Positions 17,340 to 26,101 of a stretch of 64,000 nucleotides of DNA are shown here, one piece after another. Made by a program: the position numbers and the translations under genes. The notes under the pieces are model-generated. The model saw nothing but the letters and a program-made list of their open reading frames with translations, was not told the origin of the DNA and ran no database searches. This DNA comes from JAAUTG01 sp964458705 (GTDB lineage: Bacteria > Bacteroidota > Bacteroidia > Chitinophagales > Saprospiraceae): NCBI GenBank assembly GCA_964458705.1, contig CAYWKD010000005.1, forward strand, positions 43,236 to 107,235, given 5' to 3'. Numbering within the stretch: the first letter of the stretch is position 1; each line of letters opens with the position of its first letter.

Positions 17340-18845
17340 ATGAGATTAACTAAGTTCTCGGTATTATTTATCGCTGTTGCTTTTATGCTTAGTTCTTGTG
17401 GAAAGAAAGAGCGTTCAGCCACTACCGGTTGGAATTATAATGACCAAAAATGGGGTGGTTTTGAAAAGGTTGATGACTATGAAGGTCAAATTACTGGTCC
17501 TAACCTAGTGCCAATAGAAGGTGGAACATTCGTAATGGGACTTACCGAAGAAGATGTAACACATGACTGGAATAATACTCCTCGAAGAGTAACAGTACAG
17601 TCATTTTATATGGATGAGACAGAAGTCTCCAACCTAGACTATCGCGAGTATTTATACTGGTTACAAAGAGTATTTGGGGAATCTTATCCTGAGGTTTATT
17701 TGGATGCTCTACCAGATACGTTAGTCTGGAGAGAAGAACTAGCATATAATGAACCGTTGGTAGAAACTTACTTCCGTCACCCCTCTTTTGACCATTACCC
17801 AGTAGTGGGTGTAACATGGATACAAGCAACCAAATATGCAGCGTGGCGGACGGATCGTGTAAATGAGATGATGCTAATTGAAAAAGGTATTTTAAATCCT
17901 AACCCCGAGCAACAAGATGAAGCCAACTTCAATACGGATGCTTATCTGGCAGGTGTGTACGAAGAGTCTGCAATTAATGTGCGCAAAGGCATGAAAGACT
18001 TTAGAACGGGCGGCGAGCGTCAAGTAAAATTTGAAGATGGTATTTTACTACCAGCCTATCGCCTGCCAACAGAAGCAGAGTGGGAATATGCAGCTCTAGC
18101 CTTACAAGGTAATATGGCTTCTGAACAAGACGAATTGATTACAGATAGAAGAATATATCCTTGGGATGGCAGTAGTGTTCGTTATCAAAAGCGCAACAAG
18201 CAACAAGGTCTGATTCAAGCCAACTTCAAGCGTGGATATGGGGATTATATGGGGATGGCAGGTAATTTAAATGACAATGCTGCGGGAACGGCGGAAGTGC
18301 GCTCCTTCATGCCAAATGACTTTGGACTTTATAATATGGCCGGCAATGTGAATGAGTGGGTAGCGGATGTTTATCGTCCTTTGACGAGCACTACGCTTAG
18401 AGATGTAGAGAATCACGACTTAAATCCATATCGTGGTGGGCAATTCACAAATAAGGTTGTAGATGACGAAGGAAAGCCGACGATTGATAGTCTAGGTAAG
18501 TTACAATACAAAGCTGTTGAAGATGATGAAGTAGCTGATCGTGAAAACTATAAAACAGGTGCAGTTTATGACTACTTGGATGGTGATAAGCGTTCGTCTG
18601 CCTACTATGATTACGGAAAACATACTTTGATTAGCGATAAGGCACGGGTTTACAAAGGTGGTTCTTGGTCAGACAGAGCATATTGGCTATCGCCTGGAAC
18701 TAGAAGATTTAGAGATGAAGACACAGGTTCTCGTGATATTGGTTTCCGATGCGCTATGACGCGTGTTGGCGCACCAGGAGGTAATGATGGCTCAAGCGGA
18801 AACAAGTTCAAAACAAAAAAGAAAAAAAGTAAGCGACGCTATTAA
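17340..18845 (+). CDS. gldJ: Gliding motility / type IX secretion lipoprotein GldJ
   Basis: From the ATG at 17340 the protein is 501 residues; the frame is open 19 codons further upstream, but only this start gives a lipoprotein signal (lipobox LSSC, Cys20). The body is a formylglycine-generating-enzyme (SUMF1) fold: LVPIEGGTFVMG, MDETEVSNLDYREYL, GVTWIQATKYAAWR, RLPTEAEWEYAA, MAGNVNEWV, RVYKGGSWSD and DIGFRCAM. The segments HDWNNTP and ALPDTLVWR are specific to GldJ rather than GldK. GldJ is an outer-membrane lipoprotein required for gliding and for stability of the T9SS protein GldK. The C-terminus is a lysine-rich tail. The gldKLMN core genes are not in the window. Confidence 0.92.
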   Translation: MRLTKFSVLFIAVAFMLSSCGKKERSATTGWNYNDQKWGGFEKVDDYEGQITGPNLVPIEGGTFVMGLTEEDVTHDWNNTPRRVTVQSFYMDETEVSNLDYREYLYWLQRVFGESYPEVYLDALPDTLVWREELAYNEPLVETYFRHPSFDHYPVVGVTWIQATKYAAWRTDRVNEMMLIEKGILNPNPEQQDEANFNTDAYLAGVYEESAINVRKGMKDFRTGGERQVKFEDGILLPAYRLPTEAEWEYAALALQGNMASEQDELITDRRIYPWDGSSVRYQKRNKQQGLIQANFKRGYGDYMGMAGNLNDNAAGTAEVRSFMPNDFGLYNMAGNVNEWVADVYRPLTSTTLRDVENHDLNPYRGGQFTNKVVDDEGKPTIDSLGKLQYKAVEDDEVADRENYKTGAVYDYLDGDKRSSAYYDYGKHTLISDKARVYKGGSWSDRAYWLSPGTRRFRDEDTGSRDIGFRCAMTRVGAPGGNDGSSGNKFKTKKKKSKRRY

Positions 18846-18861
18846 ATTAAGTTAGCTTTCT

Positions 18862-18901
18862 AAAAAGTGCTATATTCTTTAAAGAGTGTAGCGCTTTTTT
18901 T
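18862..18901 (+). terminator. Rho-independent terminator of gldJ
   Basis: An 11-pair stem (18862-18872 with 18889-18899, one G-T pair) ends in a T-run continuing to 18901. It starts 17 bases after the gldJ stop. Confidence 0.85.
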
Positions 18902-19090
18902 ACTGATTAGTATCAAGTATTACTTGAGTGAGTGAGCAATCAAAGGTAAGACTTCGTTGCTAAATGTTTAGCAGCAGGTTGAACGGAAGATATAAGGTAT
19001 ATGGCAAATAGCTACGAATTGTTCCTCAAATTCCTGAAGAATATTTACTCATAATGCTCGTTATGAATATGAATATCTTGTTTCAGTAGT

Positions 19091-20215
19091 ATGCTGGATG
19101 TAATTGTATTGTTTGGTATCACGCTTGGTCTGTTCTTCGCCATATTAATCCTCAGTTCAAAGTCTTTTCGTAGCGACATCCATCGATACTTTGCAGCAAC
19201 CATTATCTCGCTAAGTTGTATGCTCACCTATACTTGGTTTGAAGATAACGTCCCTTCCAACGGGCTCATGGAGATAGTCAGTTGGGATTTTCTGTTTCCC
19301 TTTACGTTTATGATGTATATTCTGAAAGCCATAAAGCACCCTCTGGGCAACAGCCGTAAAATCTGGCTGTTGGTTATTCCTTGCTTAGTATTGAGTTTAC
19401 TTCAGGGTATTGTTTTCTTTTTTGATTTTGATTTATTTGATTGGTTATCAAGAGGAAATGAACAAAAGATAATATGGTTTGCCGAAATCAGGAGTTTCAG
19501 TGCGCTATCTTTTTCGATAGCCTTACTAGGATTTTCCTATTCAAAAGTCAGAACAGCTAGCAATATTTACCCTAAAGAGAAACAGTGGCTAGCATTTAAT
19601 AGCCTTTTTATATTACTTTTTTTGGTAAGTTGGCTATTGGGCGAGCCTATCGAATCATTTTTTGATTTTGCTATTTGGAAGTATCTGTTGGCACTATTGG
19701 GTATTTTTTTGGTCGTAGTAACCTATCTAGGTGTTCATCAACTCAACATTGCTGAGCAAAGAAGACACCTAAAAAGATTACAACAGACTAATTTGTCCAC
19801 TTCAAACAGCAACGCTGCAACAAACAAAAACACGGCAGTACAAAATAAGCATACATACACTGCTCAAAAAACAGAAGATAAAATCCATCGGCTTAGTTTA
19901 TTAATGACAGAACATCATTTGTACAACAATCCTGACTTAACTCGCACTATTGTCGCTCAAAAGTTAGGAATAAGTGAAGGCTATTTAAGTGAATTGATAA
20001 AAAGCCAATTGGATACTAACTTCAATGATTACATCAATGAGTTTCGCGTTAATCAAGTTATTCAAATGTTTCATCAGAAAAAATTTGATTTGTTTTCCAT
20101 TGAAGCAATCGGATATGAGGCAGGCTTCAAATCCAAGAGTGTCTTTTATGCTGCATTTAAAAAAGTAACCCAAAACACACCTGGTGCTTATCGAAAAGCG
20201 TTGAATTTGTCCTAG
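19091..20215 (+). CDS. Membrane-bound AraC-type transcriptional regulator
   Basis: A 374-residue protein. The N-terminal ~220 residues contain about seven hydrophobic segments; the C-terminal ~100 residues are an AraC-type DNA-binding domain with two helix-turn-helix units (TRTIVAQKLGISEGYLSELI, then the closing GFKSKSVFYAAFKKVTQNTP). A polar Asn/Thr-rich linker joins them. This 7TM-plus-AraC layout is common in Bacteroidota, probably as one-component membrane sensors. Ligand and targets are unknown. It is on the same strand as the SGNH hydrolase gene 120 bases downstream, a possible target. Confidence 0.88.
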   Translation: MLDVIVLFGITLGLFFAILILSSKSFRSDIHRYFAATIISLSCMLTYTWFEDNVPSNGLMEIVSWDFLFPFTFMMYILKAIKHPLGNSRKIWLLVIPCLVLSLLQGIVFFFDFDLFDWLSRGNEQKIIWFAEIRSFSALSFSIALLGFSYSKVRTASNIYPKEKQWLAFNSLFILLFLVSWLLGEPIESFFDFAIWKYLLALLGIFLVVVTYLGVHQLNIAEQRRHLKRLQQTNLSTSNSNAATNKNTAVQNKHTYTAQKTEDKIHRLSLLMTEHHLYNNPDLTRTIVAQKLGISEGYLSELIKSQLDTNFNDYINEFRVNQVIQMFHQKKFDLFSIEAIGYEAGFKSKSVFYAAFKKVTQNTPGAYRKALNLS

Positions 20216-20335
20216 AAAATCAGAATACTGACAATTCCATACTTCCACTACGGCTGATACTCCAATATTTTATGCTGCTTGTGCTTTATTTGTTGGTATT
20301 TAAGATTTTAATCACCAATTTTTAAATTATTACAA

Positions 20336-21109
20336 ATGCGTAAATTATCAATTTTCAATCAGCCACTTTCAAAGTTTTCTCACTTCCTGTGGATAATTGC
20401 ACTAATTGTATGCAGTGCCAGCAGTTGCGATGAAGAAACCATTACTCCCAAGCCTGAAAGCACATCCATCAACAAGATTATGCCTTTAGGAGCATCAAGG
20501 GTGGAAGGCTTCAGACCTAATTTTGAGAGTTTTAGGTACGAACTCTGGAAATCCTTAGTGGATGGAAGTTGGGATTTTGACTACATTGGTACTAGAACCG
20601 ATGGAGCAGAATACGAGGGCATACCTGATTTGCCTTTTGATGCCGACCACGAAGGCAGGGGCGGGTGGACTTCAGGAGAAATACTCGGCGGCATTGGCAC
20701 TTGGATACGTGCAGTGGGTGCGCCAGATATTGTCCTTTTTAGCTCACCCGGCGGAAATGACATACTCAATGGATTAGCTTCCTACACAAAAACCATTTCC
20801 AACATCAATGCCATCATAGATACGCTGCAAGTTGCTAATCCAAATGTAACTATTGTCATAGAGCAGTTAGCCCCCGGCAAGTCTAGTTTTATGACTTCTG
20901 AGACTACTGCTAATTTCAATAAAATGCAACAAGAGGTACTGACTATTGCCGCAGAGCAAACAACGGCGAGTTCAAAAGTCATCACTGTTGATATGTTTAC
21001 AGGTTTCAATGATTCCTACCTAGCCGATGATGTACACTACAACGAAGCTGGTGCAGAATTCATAGCTGATCGCTATTATGCTGTTCTACAAGATGTTCTA
21101 AAACGATAG
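20336..21109 (+). CDS. Secreted SGNH/GDSL-type hydrolase, probable lipoprotein
   Basis: A 257-residue protein with a signal sequence ending near SASSC (Cys31, a weak lipobox). SGNH blocks are present: Ser54 in LGASRVEG (GAS instead of GDS), the block III region GGND (Asn141), and the C-terminal DxxH pair Asp231/His234 (DDVHYNEAG). This supports an esterase or lipase-type hydrolase, in Bacteroidota often acting on acetylated polysaccharides. The substrate cannot be told. It follows the membrane-bound AraC-type regulator. Confidence 0.85.
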   Translation: MRKLSIFNQPLSKFSHFLWIIALIVCSASSCDEETITPKPESTSINKIMPLGASRVEGFRPNFESFRYELWKSLVDGSWDFDYIGTRTDGAEYEGIPDLPFDADHEGRGGWTSGEILGGIGTWIRAVGAPDIVLFSSPGGNDILNGLASYTKTISNINAIIDTLQVANPNVTIVIEQLAPGKSSFMTSETTANFNKMQQEVLTIAAEQTTASSKVITVDMFTGFNDSYLADDVHYNEAGAEFIADRYYAVLQDVLKR

Positions 21110-21314
21110 TCTTTCAAATTATTTATTGCTACTTAAAGTGAAGGTTTCGGTAGTTTCATATAGCTTAAAGGCGAATTATTGAAACCTTTACACTCAAGTC
21201 CAACAGTTATTTATTTCAATATCCTAGACCGCAATAATCTCAAGCATTCAGCTAGCACTTTCGCTTCTGAACTTTTTAACTTTACTGGATTCAGTTTAAC
21301 AAAGTTGTTTTTGC

Positions 21315-21322
21315 TATGTTTG
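21315..21322 (+). promoter_or_regulatory. Promoter -7 box of parE
   Basis: TATGTTTG fits the Bacteroidota consensus TAnnTTTG and lies 35 bases before the parE start, giving a short leader. No clear TTG is seen at -33. Confidence 0.45.
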
Positions 21323-21357
21323 TATTTCTACAATAAAGAAATTGTACTGAACAAAAT

Positions 21358-23268
21358 ATGGCAACAGCAACTGTAAACTACACAGAAGATAATATTCGCT
21401 CACTGGATTGGAAGCAGCACATTAGGTTGCGCCCTGGTATGTATATTGGAAAATTAGGGGATGGTTCTTCAGCCGACGATGGAATATATATTTTGGTGAA
21501 AGAAGTGGTTGACAACTCCATTGATGAATATGTGATGGGACATGGCAAGCAAATTGATATCATGATAGACGAGGGAGAAGTTGCTATTAGAGATTATGGT
21601 CGTGGCATTCCGCTGGGTAAAGTAGTGGATTGTGTGTCAAAAATCAACACAGGAGGTAAATACGATTCAAAAGCCTTCAAGAAGTCAGTTGGCTTGAATG
21701 GCGTGGGTACAAAAGCCGTGAATGCTCTATCGGGCTATTTTCGAGTAGAAGCGATACGAGATGGAAAGAAAAAGATAGCAGAGTTTGAGTTAGGAGAACT
21801 CGTGCAAGACCACAAACCCAAAAAAACAGATGAGCCAAATGGAACGCACGTCATTTTTAGACCCGATCCTTCCATCTTCAAGAAATATAACTATCGCCGA
21901 GAACACTTAGAGAACCAACTTTGGAATTACGCTTATCTAAATGCAGGTCTAAAACTTAACTACAACGGCAACATTTTTCAGTCGAAGCACGGACTAAAGG
22001 ATTTATTACAGCGAAAATTTAGCGAGGGTCAACTTCGCTATTCCATCATGCACTTTAAGGGTGAAGATATTGAAATAGCCATGTCGCATGGCGATCAATA
22101 TGGAGAGCAGTACTACTCTTTCGTCAATGGGCAAAATACGACGCAAGGAGGTACACATCTCAACGCTTTCAAAGAATCAGTTGGTAGAACAGTGCGAGAT
22201 TTTTTCAAAGGGAAATATGATACTAAAGATATTCGTACTTCTATTATTGCTGCTATTAGTATCAAGGTAGAAGACCCGATCTTTGAGTCACAGACAAAGA
22301 CTAAATTAGGCTCAAATGATATTGCACCAGATGGTGAAACTATTCGAACGTTTGTGAATAATTTTGTACAGACAGAACTAGGTAACTATCTGCACAGATT
22401 TCCGGAAGCGGCAGCGGCACTCGAAAAGCGGATTAAGCAATCGGAGCGAGAGCGAAAAGACATTGCCGAAATCAAGACGAAAGCCCGACAGATGGCTAGA
22501 AAAGCCAATTTGCACAACAAAAAACTACGAGATTGTCGAGTTCATTTCTCTGATAGTGTACGAAAAACAGATGAAGAAAAAAGACAAGACTCCACCATTT
22601 TTATTACCGAAGGAGATTCTGCAAGTGGTTCTATTACAAAGGCTAGAGACGTACAAACGCAGGCAGTGTTTAGCTTGCGCGGAAAACCATTAAACTGCTT
22701 TGGTTTGAAGAAAAAAATAGTCTATGAAAATGAGGAGTTCAATCTACTCCAGCACGCTTTAAATATTGAGGATGGCTTGGATGGTTTGCGCTACAACCGA
22801 GTCGTCATTGCTACGGATGCCGATGTAGATGGAATGCACATTCGCTTGCTGCTATTGACGTTTTTCTTGCAATTCTTTCCTGATCTTGTTAGAAATGGAC
22901 ATCTCTATATCTTGGAAACACCACTTTTTAGAGTAAGAGACAAGAAGCAAACTTTCTACTGCTACACCGAATCAGAGAAGCAAATTGCTATTGATAAACT
23001 GCGTGGCAAACCTGAAATTACTCGATTTAAAGGATTAGGTGAAATTTCACCTAACGAGTTTAGTGATTTTATCGGTGAAGATATTCGACTAGAGCCTGTT
23101 TTGTTGAACGATGAAACCGATATTGAAAAACTGATGAGATACTACATGGGAAAAAATACGCCAACTCGTCAAGAATTTATCATTGATAACCTCAGAATAG
23201 AAAAAGATGAAGTGGAGGAATCAGAAAGAACTATCGAAGCAGTAGTAGAGGAGATAGTTGAAATGTAG
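21358..23268 (+). CDS. parE: DNA topoisomerase IV subunit B
   Basis: A 636-residue type IIA topoisomerase ATPase subunit. The GHKL ATPase domain (residues ~15-220) shows EVVDNSIDE, DYGRGIPLG and GLNGVGTKAVNAL; the TOPRIM domain has EGDSASG (418-424) and DADVDG (487-492, Asp487/489/491 for metal). Length and the RLRPGMYIGKLGDGSSADDG opening fit Bacteroidota ParE rather than GyrB. With ParC it decatenates daughter chromosomes. parC does not follow here; lon is next after 290 bases. That 290-base gap contains only an unsupported 45-codon ORF (23410-23547). Confidence 0.93.
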   Translation: MATATVNYTEDNIRSLDWKQHIRLRPGMYIGKLGDGSSADDGIYILVKEVVDNSIDEYVMGHGKQIDIMIDEGEVAIRDYGRGIPLGKVVDCVSKINTGGKYDSKAFKKSVGLNGVGTKAVNALSGYFRVEAIRDGKKKIAEFELGELVQDHKPKKTDEPNGTHVIFRPDPSIFKKYNYRREHLENQLWNYAYLNAGLKLNYNGNIFQSKHGLKDLLQRKFSEGQLRYSIMHFKGEDIEIAMSHGDQYGEQYYSFVNGQNTTQGGTHLNAFKESVGRTVRDFFKGKYDTKDIRTSIIAAISIKVEDPIFESQTKTKLGSNDIAPDGETIRTFVNNFVQTELGNYLHRFPEAAAALEKRIKQSERERKDIAEIKTKARQMARKANLHNKKLRDCRVHFSDSVRKTDEEKRQDSTIFITEGDSASGSITKARDVQTQAVFSLRGKPLNCFGLKKKIVYENEEFNLLQHALNIEDGLDGLRYNRVVIATDADVDGMHIRLLLLTFFLQFFPDLVRNGHLYILETPLFRVRDKKQTFYCYTESEKQIAIDKLRGKPEITRFKGLGEISPNEFSDFIGEDIRLEPVLLNDETDIEKLMRYYMGKNTPTRQEFIIDNLRIEKDEVEESERTIEAVVEEIVEM

Positions 23269-23558
23269 TTTTTAGTAGAAACACGCACTCAAAACTGTAT
23301 TGAATTTTAATGGCACGATTATTGATATGTAAGTACTACATCTGCTGCTTTTTTTACGTTACTTTTACTCAACTACCAAATACAAAAAAAAGTAAAGAAG
23401 TAGCTCTTTATGAAAGACATAAGAGAAGTGATTTTTTTAATTAGACTATTCCTGTCTGCGTTTATTTTTGACAGCAAATCTAAAACCTACTTGGCAACAG
23501 AGACCTTGCAAATAAAAAATCACAATTTTACAACGTCGAAGGTATAAAATAAGAATGT

Positions 23559-25967
23559 ATGTTTGAAGATTTCATGCTACTCCAAAGATTAGAGGATGAG
23601 CCTGAGTTCATGCCATTAATATCTATGGAAGAGACAGATGAAGAGCGAGACGATCAAGATTACCCCGATGCAATGCCCATCTTAGCACTAAAAAACACAG
23701 TGCTTTTCCCGGGCATCGTCATTCCTATTACAGTAGGTCGAGAGCGATCAATCAAGGCAATCAATCAAGCCTATAACGATAATAAAATAATTGGTGTCAT
23801 CTCTCAAAGAGATAATGAAGTAGAAGCACCTAGCATCAATGATTTATTCAGTATTGGTACAATAGCTCGAATTGTCAAATTATTAAAAATGCCAGATGGT
23901 ACAATAACGGCTATCTTGCAAGGGCGCAAGCGTATGAAATTGCTTGAAATTATTACGGATACGCCCTATCTCTCTGGGCAAATTCAGGCGCTGAGTTATA
24001 CCTCACTTTCTGAATCTCTTGAGTTTGAAGCTCTCATTTCTACTATATTGGACTTGGCACGTCAAATTATTGAATTGTCCCCTAATATTCCTTCCGAAGC
24101 CAATCATATGCTCAAGAATATTAATAACAAAGGCTTCTTGCTCAATTTTATTGCCTCTAATTTGGGTTCAGATGTCAAAATGAAGCAGCGTATCCTAGAA
24201 ATATCTGACCTAAAGGATAAAGCTAATCTCATTCTAGAGAATATGGACAGTGAACTTCAATTGCTGGAGTTAAAAGATCAGATAGAATCTAAAGTGAGAA
24301 CAGATATTGAAAAGCAACAGCGAGATTACTTTTTGAATCAACAGCTAAGAACCATTCAAGAAGAGTTAGGCTCTAATCCTCAAGATGAAGAACTACAACT
24401 ATTAGCTGCCAGAGCCAGAAAGAAAAAATGGAGCAAAACAGTACAAGAAATCTTTGATAAGGAGTTCAACAAGCTCCGACGAATGAATCCACAAGTAGCT
24501 GAGTATTCTATTCAACTCAACTATATAGAACTGCTGCTGGAATTGCCATGGGAACAATACACAAAAGACAACTTCAACTTGAACCGCGTTCAAAAGGTAT
24601 TAGATAAGGATCATTTCGGACTAGAAAAGGTGAAAGAGCGCATACTAGAACACTTAGCCGTCCTCAAGTTGAAAGGCGATATGAAAGCACCTATTTTGTG
24701 CTTGGTCGGTCCTCCAGGCGTTGGAAAAACCTCACTAGGTAAATCTATTGCTGGCGCCTTAAAGCGTAAATTTGTTAGAATGTCCCTCGGAGGCTTGCAT
24801 GATGAATCAGAAATTAGAGGACATCGGAGAACCTACATCGGCGCAATGCCTGGACGTATTATACAGTCGCTCAAAAAAGCAGAATCTTCTAATCCTGTCT
24901 TTATCTTGGATGAAATTGATAAAGTTGGAAAAGACTTCAGAGGTGATCCTTCTTCTGCATTACTAGAAGTGCTTGATCCTGAGCAAAATGGAGCTTTTCA
25001 CGACAACTATTTGGATATAGAATATGATCTTTCTAAAGTCTTTTTTATAGCTACAGCCAACTCTTTAAACACCTTACAACCCGCTTTATTGGATAGAATG
25101 GAGATCATTCAGGTTGCTGGCTACTCGACAGAAGAAAAAATACAGATTGCTAAAAAGCACCTCATTCCTCAATTAAGAGAGGAGCATGGTCTAAACGCTT
25201 CACACATTAGGTTGAAAAGCGAAGTTCTACAGCATATTATTGAATCCTACACTAGAGAGTCAGGTGTTCGTGCTCTCAACCGCCAGATTGCGTCCATCAT
25301 GCGTCGTGTGGCTAAAAATGTGGCAATGGAAGAACCTTATAATGTAACGCTTAAAGTTGCAGACATTCGCTCCATACTCGGACCAACAAAAGTTTCAAAA
25401 GACCAATACCAATCTATGGATACTCCTGGCGTAGCAGTAGGGCTGGCTTGGACACAGGTGGGTGGTGATATTCTTTTCATCGAAGCTAGCCTGAACAAAG
25501 GAAAAGGTAACCTCATTCTGACAGGAAACTTGGGCGATGTGATGAAAGAATCTGCCAGAACGGCACTTAGCTATTTAAAAGCACACGCTGAACAATGGGG
25601 AATTTCAGAGGAGCAATTCAAAGACCAAGATATTCATATCCACGTACCACAAGGTGCGATTCCTAAAGACGGACCTTCGGCTGGTATCACTATGCTTACT
25701 GCTTTAGCTTCTGCTTTTTCGGGACACCTAGTGCAGCCACGCTTAGCTATGACAGGCGAAATCACTTTGAGAGGTAAAGTGCTTCCAGTAGGTGGGATCA
25801 AAGAAAAAGTATTAGCTGCCAAACGTGCAGGACTAACTGACATTATCATGTGTAAAGACAATAAAAAGCACGTAGAAGAAATCAAGAAGGAATATTTGAT
25901 GGGAGTGAATTTTCACTTTGTTGAATCAATGGAGCAAGTGTTAGAGCTGGCACTACAACGTTCTTGA
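23559..25967 (+). CDS. lon: ATP-dependent protease La
   Basis: An 802-residue LonA protease. The N-terminal substrate-binding domain (residues ~40-240, starting MPILALKNTVLFPG) is followed by a coiled region, the AAA+ module with Walker A GPPGVGKTS and Walker B FILDEIDK, and the serine protease domain with the catalytic dyad Ser707 (PKDGPSAG) and Lys750 (IKEKV). Lon degrades misfolded and regulatory proteins in the cytoplasm. Length is normal. Monocistronic. Confidence 0.96.
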   Translation: MFEDFMLLQRLEDEPEFMPLISMEETDEERDDQDYPDAMPILALKNTVLFPGIVIPITVGRERSIKAINQAYNDNKIIGVISQRDNEVEAPSINDLFSIGTIARIVKLLKMPDGTITAILQGRKRMKLLEIITDTPYLSGQIQALSYTSLSESLEFEALISTILDLARQIIELSPNIPSEANHMLKNINNKGFLLNFIASNLGSDVKMKQRILEISDLKDKANLILENMDSELQLLELKDQIESKVRTDIEKQQRDYFLNQQLRTIQEELGSNPQDEELQLLAARARKKKWSKTVQEIFDKEFNKLRRMNPQVAEYSIQLNYIELLLELPWEQYTKDNFNLNRVQKVLDKDHFGLEKVKERILEHLAVLKLKGDMKAPILCLVGPPGVGKTSLGKSIAGALKRKFVRMSLGGLHDESEIRGHRRTYIGAMPGRIIQSLKKAESSNPVFILDEIDKVGKDFRGDPSSALLEVLDPEQNGAFHDNYLDIEYDLSKVFFIATANSLNTLQPALLDRMEIIQVAGYSTEEKIQIAKKHLIPQLREEHGLNASHIRLKSEVLQHIIESYTRESGVRALNRQIASIMRRVAKNVAMEEPYNVTLKVADIRSILGPTKVSKDQYQSMDTPGVAVGLAWTQVGGDILFIEASLNKGKGNLILTGNLGDVMKESARTALSYLKAHAEQWGISEEQFKDQDIHIHVPQGAIPKDGPSAGITMLTALASAFSGHLVQPRLAMTGEITLRGKVLPVGGIKEKVLAAKRAGLTDIIMCKDNKKHVEEIKKEYLMGVNFHFVESMEQVLELALQRS

Positions 25968-26101
25968 ACCAATAGCCAATAATGCAGATCATGCATAGAA
26001 AACTCGAATGAACCAATTTTGACAGTATTTCCTTTGAATAAATTGTCTATTGTATTACCTTTCGTTCTGGTTAAATCTATTTTTATAAAATACACAGAAT
26101 A

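Noticed and set aside
23410..23547. 45-codon plus-strand ORF upstream of lon
   Set aside because: No ribosome site, no recognisable family and weak composition; left as intergenic.
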